Assembly: GCA_001414345.1 (NCBI GenBank)
Contig: LLCB01000044.1
Location: forward strand, 186,001 to 250,000
DNA from: Hymenoscyphus infarciens
Taxonomy: Eukaryota; Ascomycota; Leotiomycetes; Helotiales; Helotiaceae
Reading direction: 5' to 3'
DNA: 64,000 nt
A program made the translations under genes and the position numbers. How positions within the stretch are numbered: the stretch's first letter is position 1; each line of letters opens with the position of its first letter. A model generated the notes under the pieces. The model was not told where the DNA came from. It saw only the letters and a list, made by a program, of their open reading frames with translations, and searched no databases. Shown here one piece after another: positions 11,826 through 21,926 of this stretch.

Positions 11826-13969
11826 TTAAATGAGTATAATGTATTGCTCGATACCCTTCATCGCAGATGACCATTCGCACTCACTTGAACCTCCCGCTCT
11901 TTCCTCCCAACAATTCTTTATTATTTCAAACGCTTTGGGTAACGTGCTAATAACTCCTTTCGAGTGGCTCTCTACACCAACGATGCGCAGGAAAACATTC
12001 TGCTTGTCTTCAGAAACCATGCATCCTGTAACACAGACTGGCCACACTACCCTTTCTAGCAATTTCTGGTCATACAAACTCCCCAGTGCCTCCACCGCTC
12101 TCCCAACACTGTCTTTGATTTCTGGAAGTTCGGGATGAGCGCCAGAAACTACAACGTGAAGATATGTCAGAGCAGAAAGAGCAAAAGCTTCTGTGATCGC
12201 CAACCATTTTTCTTCAGATGTCAGTGTCAAGGAGGTTCGAACTCGACGCGTTTTCTGGGCCGAAATTCCAGCCAGCCCCTTCTTCAAATCAAATTCAATC
12301 TTTCCCCCTTGTCTAACCAGCTCAGCTACGCTCAGCTGTCGAATTTCCTCGCATTCCCTCTTCCACGTATCCAACTTGCTGACCTTGAAGATTTGAAGCA
12401 TTGCCCAATTTTCGCAACCGAACAATTTCTGTAGTTGAATATCGCCTCTTTCAAATAGAGCTTCGTGTTGGGAAGGCGAGGAAATCCTAGTCCTCGTAGA
12501 AGCATGAGTATGGATATCTAGCCAAATGAAAGCACCAAGAAACAATTCAATCGCAAGTTTGTTCTCCGGTGAGAGAAACAACAAAGCTTTCAGTTCTTTC
12601 TCATTCAAGTCTCGGAATCCTGGATCCAAAGTCCCGACGTCAGCTTGTACTAGTGATGGTATCAAAGCTTCAGCTGCTCGCAAATGAAAAGACCAATCTC
12701 CTGGCGAATTTCCCAAGGCCTGCACGAGGGTTAGCTCTAGTGTGCAGATATGTAATGTTTTTTTTTATATAAAAAACAGAAATTACCTCTAAGAAAACAA
12801 ATTGTATACTACATGCAAGAATCTTCATACTGTGAATAGCTTTCTCAGACCCATCCCACGTATGAGCTTGACCAAGACGCATTTGGAGCTGATTCAGGGC
12901 AGAACTGTAGTAGTCAATATTTTCTGAAGCCCGAAAACTCTTGTTCAACGATAATTCACTCGCTGGGGAGATTTCTTTGCGATGACGTTGGCTGAAAGCA
13001 AGTGTTGTGTGATATATCGTTTCGTCCCCGGTGAGAAACGTCAATAGCCAGCCGCGGTCACCGCCTTTGGTGGAAGTATAAAAGGGGAATTGAGCATAGA
13101 AGGCTTGATCCAAGTAATGCATAAGTAAAGCGGCTTCATTACCACTATGATTTAGACAAACTTGCGAGGTGTTGGAGGACGGAAAAAAGGAAGCAAGCTC
13201 ATTGACAGAGGGTGTTTTGTTCGCTGCTTCAATGCTCAAGGTCGGTAAAGAAACATTGAAATCTGTTTCTGTGACAATTGCCGCATCTCCCAGAGTTCTT
13301 CCAATTCCAACCGAAGATTTCGATTCCGTATCTAAGCATTCGTTTGCAAGTTCCAGAAAGAACTGCAAATCATTTGCTGATTCATTTGAGGGCGAAACCA
13401 CCGGTTGACGTTCAAATGACGCACCTTGTGGTACATAGACGTCTTGAGTGACCGGCAAGAATCCACTTTCCCAGAAACCGGTGACTGCTTCAGTAACAGA
13501 ATCGGGACTGACTATTTCGTCTTTGAACCCAAGCGAGAATTTATTATGAGACAGCTCCCACAATACTGGGCTATTAACTTCACTATGCAAAATACTTTCG
13601 GTGGCGGAGTCTTTTTCCAAAGATGCTGGAGGTATCGGCAAAGGGGTTTCGAGCGTAGCGATTTCTGGTAAAATAACAGGATCTGGCAAGCCGCGAGAAC
13701 GCCTTTTACACGTCTGCTTAACCATGCGCTTGATCTTCGCAGCTTGAGCTTTCTCTAGTTCACCATTGTCCAGCCATACCGGTCGCGGTCCATACCCATC
13801 ACAATTCAGGTTGAGTCCTGTACAATTGGAGCAGAAAGGATGTTCTTCGTCACACTTCTTCCTCCTAAGTCGACATGTCCAGCAACCGCTAAGGCTGCGA
13901 GCTTCTTCAATGTGTAAAAGGTTAGTATACAAAATACACATAGCCGAAATTAAAATTAGGCTTACTCAT
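11826..13969 (-). CDS. Zn(II)2Cys6 transcription factor, candidate cluster regulator
   Basis: A spliced minus-strand gene of about 671 residues. Exon 1 is only ATGA (13,966-13,969), followed by a 61-bp intron (13,905-13,965, GTAAG...TACTAAC...AAG). Exon 2 is 12,787-13,904, a second intron is 12,720-12,786 (GTAATT...GCTAAC...CAG), and exon 3 ends at a stop at 11,826. The phase fits at both junctions. The zinc cluster is CX2CX6CX6CX2CX6C at residues 9-36. A later segment (LLMHYLDQAFYAQFPFYTST..., about residues 270-340) is typical of the fungal_trans_2 regulatory domain. Such regulators nuclear-activate or repress nearby pathway genes. Its position beside the tyrosinase, UstYa-like and precursor genes makes it the likely pathway regulator, but the target is an inference. 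No damage is visible. Confidence 0.85.
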
Positions 13970-15209
13970 GTTCAAATCCTTGATGTACAGTCACAGTTCG
14001 GCTAACCAGTCAATTAGTAAAGTCTGCACTTCAGAATGCTTTTCTAAATAGACCTGCAATATCAAGCTGGTGATCTCGGACTAAAAACATAAATGGAACA
14101 CACTGCTTCACTTCAATAAAAAACAAACAGAGACCTAAGTGTGGGCGACAAACGAAGAACCGAGCCGGGGGTGGGAATCAAGCATTCTATTATCCCTGCT
14201 CTTTCCTTGAAAGCAGTGTAACCTTAACTGCCCTCTCCATCAGCATATGCATCTCTTCTATGGTTTTGATGCACCTGTTTGTGAAGTGGGTACTTTTGAG
14301 GCTGGTATTCGGCGGCACTAGCTTCATTGTTTAACGTGCCTTGTCAAGGACCACTTTGGTATTCAAAGTGGATCAGAAACCCCCAGAGTATGCACTTCCC
14401 GTAACAGGTGCACAGGAACCAGGGAAAGGATATAATTTCTGCATATAACTCTAAATATCGAGCGTCAGTGGGAGTATAGGAAATTAGATTAGTTCTAGCT
14501 AACCTCCCTCCAATTAAGTCTTCTTGGTTTGTCTCCGAGATTAGCATGGCAAACGGAATTGTTAGTATTAAAAATATGTGTCTCTATTTACGGCGTAATC
14601 CTCTCTGCTTCTGTGTTTTGAACTTCAGATGACGTGAGTCGCTTCTTTAATTGCGACTTACAATACCGGTGATGTATTAGGATAGTTGCATCGGTCGATT
14701 ATTGTAATAATTCCGTGAAAGCCTCGGACCAAACATATCAGCGAATGTACGGCATAGGATATCTACCTTGCATGTCAGAAGTAAGCCTTTACGAGCACCG
14801 CACCTTTATATGAACCCTGCATTGGCTAGGCCTTACGAAGCTCTCTCTTCCCGGGCGGGTCGCACCGAGTCGCACAATGTATGTGCTCCACCTGGTTGAT
14901 ATTCTTATTCGTTCTATCGCCACTTAGTTTTCGTAATTAATTGATAGACATCGCGGAATGAAGCGAGTGTTCGAATGAGTAACAACAACCATTTCATATT
15001 AAAGTATCAAATGGCAGCTTATTACATGTGCCTACATTTTCTCCACCAATGACTCAACTCTTCGTAAGTATCAACAAGCCTAACCCAATCATCCTTCTCA
15101 TAGTCCACATCCAAGCGGGCAGATTTGGGGCAATTCCTTTGCCTAGAACATGTGACATACTCCCTAATCTTGTAAGTACAGTAAAGTGACTAAAAAAGCA
15201 GGACTTACA
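13970..15209. other. Intergenic region
   Basis: About 1.2 kb between the regulator and the UstYa-like gene. No gene is recognised. At 15,030-15,165 the minus strand holds an open stretch of about 45 codons ending in TAA, which might be a 3' exon of the neighbouring UstYa-like gene (see its entry). The rest shows no clear feature. Confidence 0.5.
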
Positions 15210-15851
15210 TTATGATAAGTAGGGACCGCAGCTCCAAAAGTCAGGCGCGCCATAATTTATACTATAAGGCGGTTTCTTGTTCAAAATGCCCGCACAGTGT
15301 ATCACGTGAGCGAGCGAAGTTGATTCCTGCGAAAGCTGTTGTACTTTGCCTTTTGCGCGTGCTTCAAGGGCGAGAGCTTGCAACTTCCAGACGTAAAAAC
15401 AGTGCGATATATGGTGGAGGTCGCTGGTATACATGTAAGGATGGTCTCCGCGCCGTATAACATCCAAAGGAATTTCGTTCGTGGCTTCTGGATTGGAATA
15501 ATATCGCCACTCTGCCACTGATAAGTGCTCTTCGGATAGTGTTTTGTTGTAGCACTCCTCTTTCACCCAACCGTTGATCATAACATCATAAATGCAACCA
15601 CGTTCCCGAGCTTCGAGGGTGCTGTTTCCACAATCTTTCCATACTTTGTAGTCTCCAACGCTAGAGGTTGCAGCATGGTTTCCGATCGAGAATCCAAGAA
15701 TCAAAATCTGAAGAAGAAAAAAGATGCCGACAGCTATGCTTATAACAATCCGATTCGACCTCGAGAAGTATTGGACTGCATCTCGTCGTCGATGAAGATT
15801 TTCTTCGTATGGAAGGAGCCGTTCGGCGTCGAGAGCGAACTTGATGTCCAT
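15210..15851 (-). CDS. UstYa-like membrane oxidase (DUF3328-type), cluster member
   Basis: A single open frame of 213 residues from the ATG at 15,851. Residues about 34-56 form one hydrophobic transmembrane helix after a basic segment. Two HxxHC motifs, the hallmark of UstYa-family enzymes, lie at residues 147-151 (HISHC) and 182-186 (HVIHC). A WxxCGxxxxEARERGC segment at 71-86 recurs in the truncated paralogue at 18,294-18,602. UstYa-family proteins act in the secretory system and form oxidative cross-links in fungal ribosomal peptides such as ustiloxin and cyclochlorotine. The frame ends at TAA immediately before a GTAAGT. A one-base-shifted reading instead joins, across GTAAGT...TTACAAG, a 45-codon open tail at 15,030-15,165, so the C-terminus is uncertain. 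This subtype differs from classical UstYa in the region before the first motif. Confidence 0.75.
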   Translation of the reverse strand: MDIKFALDAERLLPYEENLHRRRDAVQYFSRSNRIVISIAVGIFFLLQILILGFSIGNHAATSSVGDYKVWKDCGNSTLEARERGCIYDVMINGWVKEECYNKTLSEEHLSVAEWRYYSNPEATNEIPLDVIRRGDHPYMYTSDLHHISHCFYVWKLQALALEARAKGKVQQLSQESTSLAHVIHCAGILNKKPPYSINYGAPDFWSCGPYLS

Positions 15852-16424
15852 CAAGAAATTTGTATGCGGATTGTGGTTCTTTACCGCACCTTGGAAATCA
15901 AACGGGGTTGTTTTGGACAACTCGAAAACATTTGCACTGGACTACCAGATATTCATTGATATGCTGCTGCTATTTTCTGTTTCACCCGCCCCCTCACCCC
16001 CCTTTTTTGTCACCCGAGCGTTAGTCCTTTCCTCGCCGGACCTTTTCCCCTTATGATTAACGGATGCATACTCATCCATGTCGACGATTTGGAATGTCGT
16101 CTCGAACTTCCATTTTTGATACCGACGTGCAGCTCTTCCCAACCCTGCATTGATTTCAGCTCCCACGCTCTCACCGCCAGGCAAGGATTGTGCGAGACGC
16201 ACAACTATCTCACTCGACAACTCTATGCTAACAAATGATGTTGAATTTCAATGCTTGAGGAGATGAAAATTCGAAGGTGGAGTCGTTGGATATCTTATCC
16301 TTGCAAGGAAGATGTGGCTGGTGGGAGTTTGAACATTGCGAATTAATTATAACTCATCTTAGTTACAACCATACAACCTTTCTTGTGTTCTTTGAAACCA
16401 TTAACGAAACTGCCGCATCTCAAC

Positions 16425-17692
16425 ATGTTTTCATTCCCTCATAAGCTTGGGAAATATGTTCGTGTGCATACATCGGACAACTCACTGGACTTGGATATTG
16501 AGAGTGACACAGAAAAGGTCTCCGTTCCCACGGGAAAAAGAAAAAATTGGTTTACAACAACTTATTTATTCGTCATCATTATTCTGTTTACAGGTGCTTT
16601 AGCCTACCTTCAGATACATGATACTGTCACATCTCAAGCATCAGAATCTTGTCAGAGTCCATCACTACGAAAAGAATGGCGAACACTCAGCATAGAGGAG
16701 CAATACGACTACATTAGAGCTGCTCAATGTCTCCGAAAAATCCCTTCAAGATTACACGATGGCTTGACCATCTATGATGACTTCCCTTTCTTACATGATG
16801 TTGTGGGAGATTACGGTAAGAAATCGAGTCAATAAGTGTTCAGATTCCAGTAAAGATCTACACTAACATTGTTAAAGCTCACGAGACTGCAGCCTTCCTC
16901 ACCTGGCACAGATATTTTATACATCTTTACGAGACGATTCTGAAAGATGATTGTGGTTATCTGGGCTCTCTACCGTAAGGAAATCACCAATGTTATCTAT
17001 GATTTGCTTACAGGATTTTGGCACAGGTATTGGGACTGGAGTCTTGACTGGAAAGACCTGTCTCTGTCTCCTGTTTTTCAGAATTCCCCGGGCTTTGGAG
17101 GTGACAGTGATCCTGGTAGTTTTCCCAGCGGTGAAGCCATTGTCGGTGGAGATCGGTGTATCAATGATGGACCCTGGGCTGGCCTCGAAGTTCACTGGTG
17201 GACTCAGATTGGTCAACCGCATTGTCTATCGCGTGGTTTCGAAGACGTAAGGTCAATTCACGATATGGGTCAATATTTGGATGGTCAATCTATAGAACAA
17301 CTTCTCCGACAACCAGACTATAAGTCCTTTTTTATGGAGATGTTCCATGGAATACACAACGTAATCCAGGTCGCTATTGGCGGTGATATTATGTTCAACA
17401 CTGCTCCATATGGTTAGTATTATTACCTTTCGTCCCAGTTTCTTTCTCATCCACTAACGTATTGTCGACAGATCCGTTGTTCTATCTCCATCATTCACAG
17501 CTGGACCGACTTTGGTGGCGTTGGCAACAGATGAAACCATCCCACCAGATGCAATATCTTGGTCCTTCAAACAATCATTCAGATGTTTTGGCATCTCTTG
17601 ACGATTTTATACCAATGGGGGACTTTGCACCAGCAATTGCGGCCAAGGAACTGATGAATACTGAGTCGGGTATACTTTGTTATCGTTATTAA
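16425..17692 (+). CDS. Membrane-anchored tyrosinase (UstQ-like), cluster member
   Basis: Four exons (16,425-16,815; 16,878-16,974; 17,027-17,412; 17,472-17,692) give a continuous 364-residue protein; all introns are 52-62 bp GT-AG. The start is the ATG in a good context (CAACATG). A transmembrane helix at residues about 44-62 suggests a type II membrane protein of the secretory pathway. Copper A ligands fit His124, His132 and His141 (AHETAAFLTWHRYF). LPYWDW follows at the exon 2/3 junction. The copper B region reads IHNVIQVAIGGD, then DPLFYLHHSQLDR, so the second copper B histidine is Gln277. The C-terminus ends GILCYRY, as in pathway-type tyrosinases. In ustiloxin biosynthesis a tyrosinase (UstQ) modifies the peptide's Tyr; a similar role is inferred. 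Whether the Gln variant is active is unknown. Confidence 0.88.
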
Positions 17693-18293
17693 GCGATGTA
17701 CATCAAAACATAAATCAGAAGCCCCGTTTCTGAAAATATGCTGTTTGGGATCACGAGGAAAATATATGAAGGAAGGTTAGAAGCTCGAAATGCATGTGGG
17801 AGCGATGCGTAGTTACTTGATGACATCAGTGAGGAAGAAGTACATTTCAAAGAATGAGGCGACTAGGGGTAGTATATAAAAAAATTGACTCTGTTCTTCT
17901 ACATAGTCGCACTTCACATAAAGTTCGCTTCTCGACATGTAAAGTGCTGTAATTTTCCCAAGTACTTCCAGAACCATCAGGTTTACAAATTCATTACAGC
18001 TCGCTTAGAGATTCAATTTGCAACCTTTTTCTTAAACTTTTGGGGAAAAAATTTGTTCCATCTATCGAAACACATCCCATTTACTCCGAAATCCTTGATT
18101 CACTTTCACAAAAGCCCTATTCCTCACGAAAATATATCAAAATAGCATCATCAGTCCAGCCAGCATCTGCCTCCGTCACATGATACCGCCTTAAAAGCGA
18201 TCGCTCCGCATCTCACTTGCATCCAGCTCCCAATGATATACTTTGGCTCCCGTGCTCCTCTATCCAAAATATGCCGGGCTGGCCCCGAACTCA
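17693..18293. other. Intergenic region
   Basis: About 600 bp between the tyrosinase stop and the truncated UstYa paralogue. It would contain the tyrosinase 3' end and the degraded remainder of the UstYa fragment at about 18,150-18,293. I see no gene in it. Confidence 0.5.
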
Positions 18294-18602
18294 TCAACCA
18301 AGGGCGCGTCGTTGCATTCGCGCATTCGCCAGAAAAAAACAACCACGTTCAAGGGCTATCGTGGGATGGTCGCCGCATGAGGTCCATTCGGGATCCATTG
18401 CTTGGTAAATAAGGATGGCAGGAAGGATGAGTAAAAACGTGATGATGACCCCCAAGAGGATATATCGAGTGTAGTTTTGCATTTTTGGTTTTTCCCCTCG
18501 CTCCATGCCTTCGGTATTTGCACGCTCTTCAACATCTTCTTCTTTCTTTTGGGGCACTGTTTGATAGCTTCCAAGGATTTCAGCGACCCATGGATGAGAC
18601 AT
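18294..18602 (-). pseudogene. Truncated UstYa-like paralogue
   Basis: An open frame of 102 residues from an ATG. It has one transmembrane helix at about residues 44-66 and then WTSCGDHPTIALERGCFF. This matches the WKDCGNSTLEARERGCIY segment of the 213-residue UstYa-like protein at 15,210-15,851 in spacing and residues. The frame stops 16 residues later, before any HxxHC motif could occur, and neither motif is visible downstream. It is therefore most likely a broken or partly deleted duplicate rather than an active oxidase. A short alternative product cannot be excluded. Confidence 0.6.
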
Positions 18603-19391
18603 TTTTCGAGATCTGAGGTTGGGTCGAGTACGGGGCCATCACGGAGGTGGGGTGACTTGCGAATATTAGCCCTGGGAGTGAAGTAGAGTATAATCCATAA
18701 GATTCCAGACTTTCTTCGGGATGATATGAGTGGCTAGGTCAATATACGCTAATTGTGTCGAAATCCAAGTAACTTGAGACCGAAAGTGGCAGTTCGAGAC
18801 GAGAATAAACCCTTGCTGACACGTGCTTTGCGGTTGCAGTATGCTATTGAACAGAACCCGCCATGCTACTCCCGAAGAGCAGAAAAGTTACTTGAATCCC
18901 CGCCCTTTGATTATAGGTCTTTTTAAATATCTAGACTAAGGAGTAAAAAGAAATGAAGTTACGACAAAGGAGGCTTTTTTTAAAAAAAGAAGCCTTTATT
19001 TCTGATCGTCTGATGTTAATTCACTGAATTTTGCTGTTCTAGTTAATTAAGATAATTCATATAAATAAATAAAAGTTACGAGAACACACAAATTCTTCAG
19101 AAAGAAGCTTGAACTGCCATATTAAAAATCCAAATCAACGACTAAAGAGGTAAGTACTTACCTAACCGCTTTTACTGTCGCATCATTCAGAATAAACAAC
19201 AAATACAAAGTTCAGACTAATTTCAAACTAGCATCTTATTACACAATCATAATGCTACCATTCCATTTCATTTCAGGCTGCAATTAATTTATAGCACAGT
19301 GAAATCTTATGGTTATTATGAACTATAATTTCTTATAATTCTACTTATCTAGCTAAAACCATAAGCAACCTTTCTCTGACAGCCCCGCTCC
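18603..19391. other. Intergenic region
   Basis: About 790 bp with an AT-rich middle (18,900-19,370) holding runs of A and T. No gene or repeat recognised. Confidence 0.5.
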
Positions 19392-20427
19392 TCATCTGTT
19401 AGTCTCTCCTACGTTGTTAGGAGTATCCCCTGTTGTATTTCGGCTTTCAGCCCAGCTCCAAATATCCTCCCAGTTCTTACAACCGGGGAAGTATTGGGCT
19501 TGATTCAACATGTAGGTATGGTTTTCCTCATCCCACCCAAAACGTTGAGGGGTGACATCCGAAGTACACATAAGAGTCTCTCGTAGGTGTTCGATGCAAT
19601 GGTCTAGATGACTTAATTAGCTTTAGGGAGAGTCGGATCTGGAAAGTATGTACTTATGTGAAACTCCCACCAAGTGACTTCCTCGCCATTCTGCCAAGAA
19701 AAGGGACGTGGATTGTAAAATTGTTTGCGTAGGCCATGTAAACAATGAATTTGATGAAAACAAAGGGGGAGTCAGTTATTGCCTACTAAGGATTGTCTGG
19801 GAATGTGACTTGGGACTCAGGAATGCTTCAGGGGGAAAGGGAGGGGGGAAAAAGTGTCCTTTACCTACACATTCAGTTCTACAACATACTCGTTTTCTCG
19901 GAATGGATTGGCTGCTGTGTCGAATGGCAATCGGGAGTTTTCTTCCTCGGTGATGCTAACGACGCCGACTGTAAATGATGTTAGAAAAAAAGTTAGACCA
20001 AAGTAGAATTGGTCACTCACCACTTAACAGATTGGACCATGCCTTTTCAGAAGCCTTTGATGGACGACCCTGAAATACCGAAGTAAGTCCTGTCCGGTAG
20101 ACACGATCAGTTACCGCAAGACCGTCATAAATGTCTATTTGAAATTAGTAGAAAACCATTATAAGAAAGCCCTGAACAAATACTCGGCCATTTCTTTGCT
20201 TCGGATTTCGGAAGACTCTTGAGGGAGAAAAATATGGTGTAGCAGACGAAAGCAGTAATATGTAATGCCCATGGAAACCATCGTAGAAACCTTCGCTTTT
20301 GAGGCTTGCCCAATTTCTCGTGATATTTTTGCGAGTCTTCATCATCCAAAAGCTTACTCTCACTGCCGTCGCTTTCGTCGTCAGCTGATGTAAATTCCGC
20401 AGGGTTGTACTGATGTCTAATATCCAT
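19392..20427 (-). pseudogene. UstYa-family gene with disrupted splicing and frame
   Basis: Homology is clear along the minus strand. Exon 1 (20,184-20,427) has an acidic N-terminus, a basic segment and a transmembrane helix (about residues 51-68). Exon 2 (20,021-20,134) holds FQGRPSKASEKAWSNL, a typical UstYa segment. Exon 3 (19,869-19,968) holds GVVSITEEENSRLPF. Then come HQIHC (19,742-19,756) and HLDHC (19,596-19,610), followed by IEHLRETLMCTSDVTP and the stop at 19,392. Introns of 49 and 52 bp fit for the first three exons. The exon with HQIHC has no AG acceptor anywhere between the previous in-frame stop and the motif, and the frame between the two HxxHC motifs is off by one base, with a TAA in the continuous reading. 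Both lesions would abolish a normal product. Either the gene is decayed or the assembly has indel errors here. Confidence 0.78.
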
Positions 20428-21458
20428 TATGAGTTGTGAAAAATGAACAGAAGTTTAAAAAGGTATGTTTGACGTTGACGCGAAGACACTCGGGGCTCAA
20501 CAGCGTGGTTCTCCGAATGATCTATCAATGAAATCACTTTCGGCTGTTGGAGGCTTTCTGCTCTGTCATTTTTTCCGCTGATTTAGCGCCTGAAAATTTG
20601 GACTGAAAACTCTCGTCTCGAATTTCCCTTTCTTTTTGCTTTGCAAATAAGTTATCTGCGGAATAATATGTTTAGCTGCGCCACTGTAACTGCGTTCAAG
20701 TCGCAAGCGATGCAGCGATGATGTGATACCCGGGCGGTAAGAAAAAGTAGTGGCCACTTTTGTTTCTTTGTGTAATGTGGTAGCTGACTGCATCTAAGCG
20801 AGTCCACTGAAGCGAGGTTGGACAAATGAGAAGCATTATGCACGCAACACGTACCACCTTCCACTAGAAGCAAATTCCATTGTATGTCTATCGTCTGCCT
20901 CTTATCACTTTGGTTCGTTTACGATCAGCTGCATGTTGAGCTACTGATTGGTGTTGGAGTTGCTATTTTGCAGCCTTTTACCGCCAATTGTTACCCTTTC
21001 TTAACATCAAAGTAGAAAGTGCGTGATTGGAAATCGTCTCGTCCTGCTATTTCTATGGTTCTTAGCTAGATACTTTTGTAGTCTCCACTTGGAAAAGCGC
21101 CAAGCCCACGCAAGTACCACTTTCCATGCAGAAGCTCACGAGTTTTTCTTAACGCCAGGAAGCACGGGAAGGTTGAAGATACTCCCGAGGGGTGTGTGCT
21201 TGCTGGGAATCAGCCGTTTCTTCAGCTGCAATTTGTCTCGCTAAGGTCGGTGAGCAATGGAACAAACGGAATTGTCGCCGATGGATCAATTAGTAGGACA
21301 CAAGGCAAGTAAGGCTTCTTTACACCTAATGCCCAGGAATTACAGTGCGAGATATAAGTATCTGTTGGTTGCCAATATATTCAAAGACATCAGGCATCTT
21401 CTTCTCAGACAGAACTTCTCGAGACTCATAAATCTATAGCCATCAACTCATCCTCATT
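20428..21458. promoter_or_regulatory. Promoter region between the UstYa-type gene and the precursor
   Basis: About 1 kb between two divergently transcribed genes, so it probably holds both promoters. I cannot point to a specific operator. No other gene was recognised. Confidence 0.4.
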
Positions 21459-21926
21459 ATGTTGTTCACTAAATTCACCGCTCTCACCTCTCTGTTTTCA
21501 ATGACTTTAGCCGCACCTTACGGGAACGCGGCTACCGATAAAAGAGAGCCATACAGCATTTCTGCCGACAAGAGAAGCCCTGAGCCATATACAATTGCCA
21601 CCACCGATAAAAGAGAGCCATACAGCATTTCTGCCGACAAGAGAAGCCCGGAGCCATATACAATTGCCACCACCGATAAAAGAGAGCCATACAGCATTTC
21701 TGCCGACAAGAGAAGCCCGGAGCCATATACAATTGCCACCACCGATAAAAGAGAGCCATACAGCATTTCTGCCGACAGGAGAAGCCCGGAGCCATATACA
21801 ATTGCCACCACCGATAAAAGAGAGCCATACAGCATTTCTGCCGACAGGAGAAGCCCGGAGCCATATACAATTGCCACCACCGATAAAAGAGAGCCATACA
21901 CCATCTCAGTTTCAAAGTGTAAGTAA
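21459..21926 (+). CDS. Dikaritin-type ribosomal peptide precursor with Kex2-separated repeats
   Basis: Encodes 155 residues from an ATG. A hydrophobic signal peptide (about residues 1-18, ending TLA) is followed by a short spacer and five 23-residue repeats plus a partial sixth. Each repeat contains two dibasic Kex2-type sites: DKR before an EPYSIS segment, and DKR or DRR before a SPEPYTIA segment. Both segments carry Tyr-Xaa-Ile, as do the cores of ustiloxin B (YAIG) and phomopsin A (YVIPID). Precursors such as UstA and PhomA have the same plan of signal peptide plus Kex2-delimited repeats. The neighbours on both sides (tyrosinase and UstYa-type genes) are the expected modifying enzymes. A GTAAGT at the last codons may start a 3' intron, but the reading ends at a stop either way. 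Product and activity are unknown. Confidence 0.85.
   Translation: MLFTKFTALTSLFSMTLAAPYGNAATDKREPYSISADKRSPEPYTIATTDKREPYSISADKRSPEPYTIATTDKREPYSISADKRSPEPYTIATTDKREPYSISADRRSPEPYTIATTDKREPYSISADRRSPEPYTIATTDKREPYTISVSKCK
21537..21881 (+). repeat. Five tandem 69-bp coding repeats
   Basis: Units start at 21,537, 21,606, 21,675, 21,744 and 21,813. They are nearly identical in DNA. The first differs by CCTGAG versus CCGGAG, and units 4-5 have GACAGG instead of GACAAG, changing a KR to an RR processing site. A partial unit follows from 21,882. Such near identity suggests recent expansion or homogenisation. Confidence 0.95.

Noticed and set aside
11830..12434. Plus-strand frames over the regulator gene
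   Set aside because: Antisense shadows of exon 3 of the Zn2Cys6 gene.
15675..16238. Several short frames on both strands upstream of the UstYa-like gene
   Set aside because: Antisense or upstream shadows without motifs.
21537..21926. CRISPR-like array
   Set aside because: The regular repeats are contiguous coding units without spacers in a eukaryotic gene.
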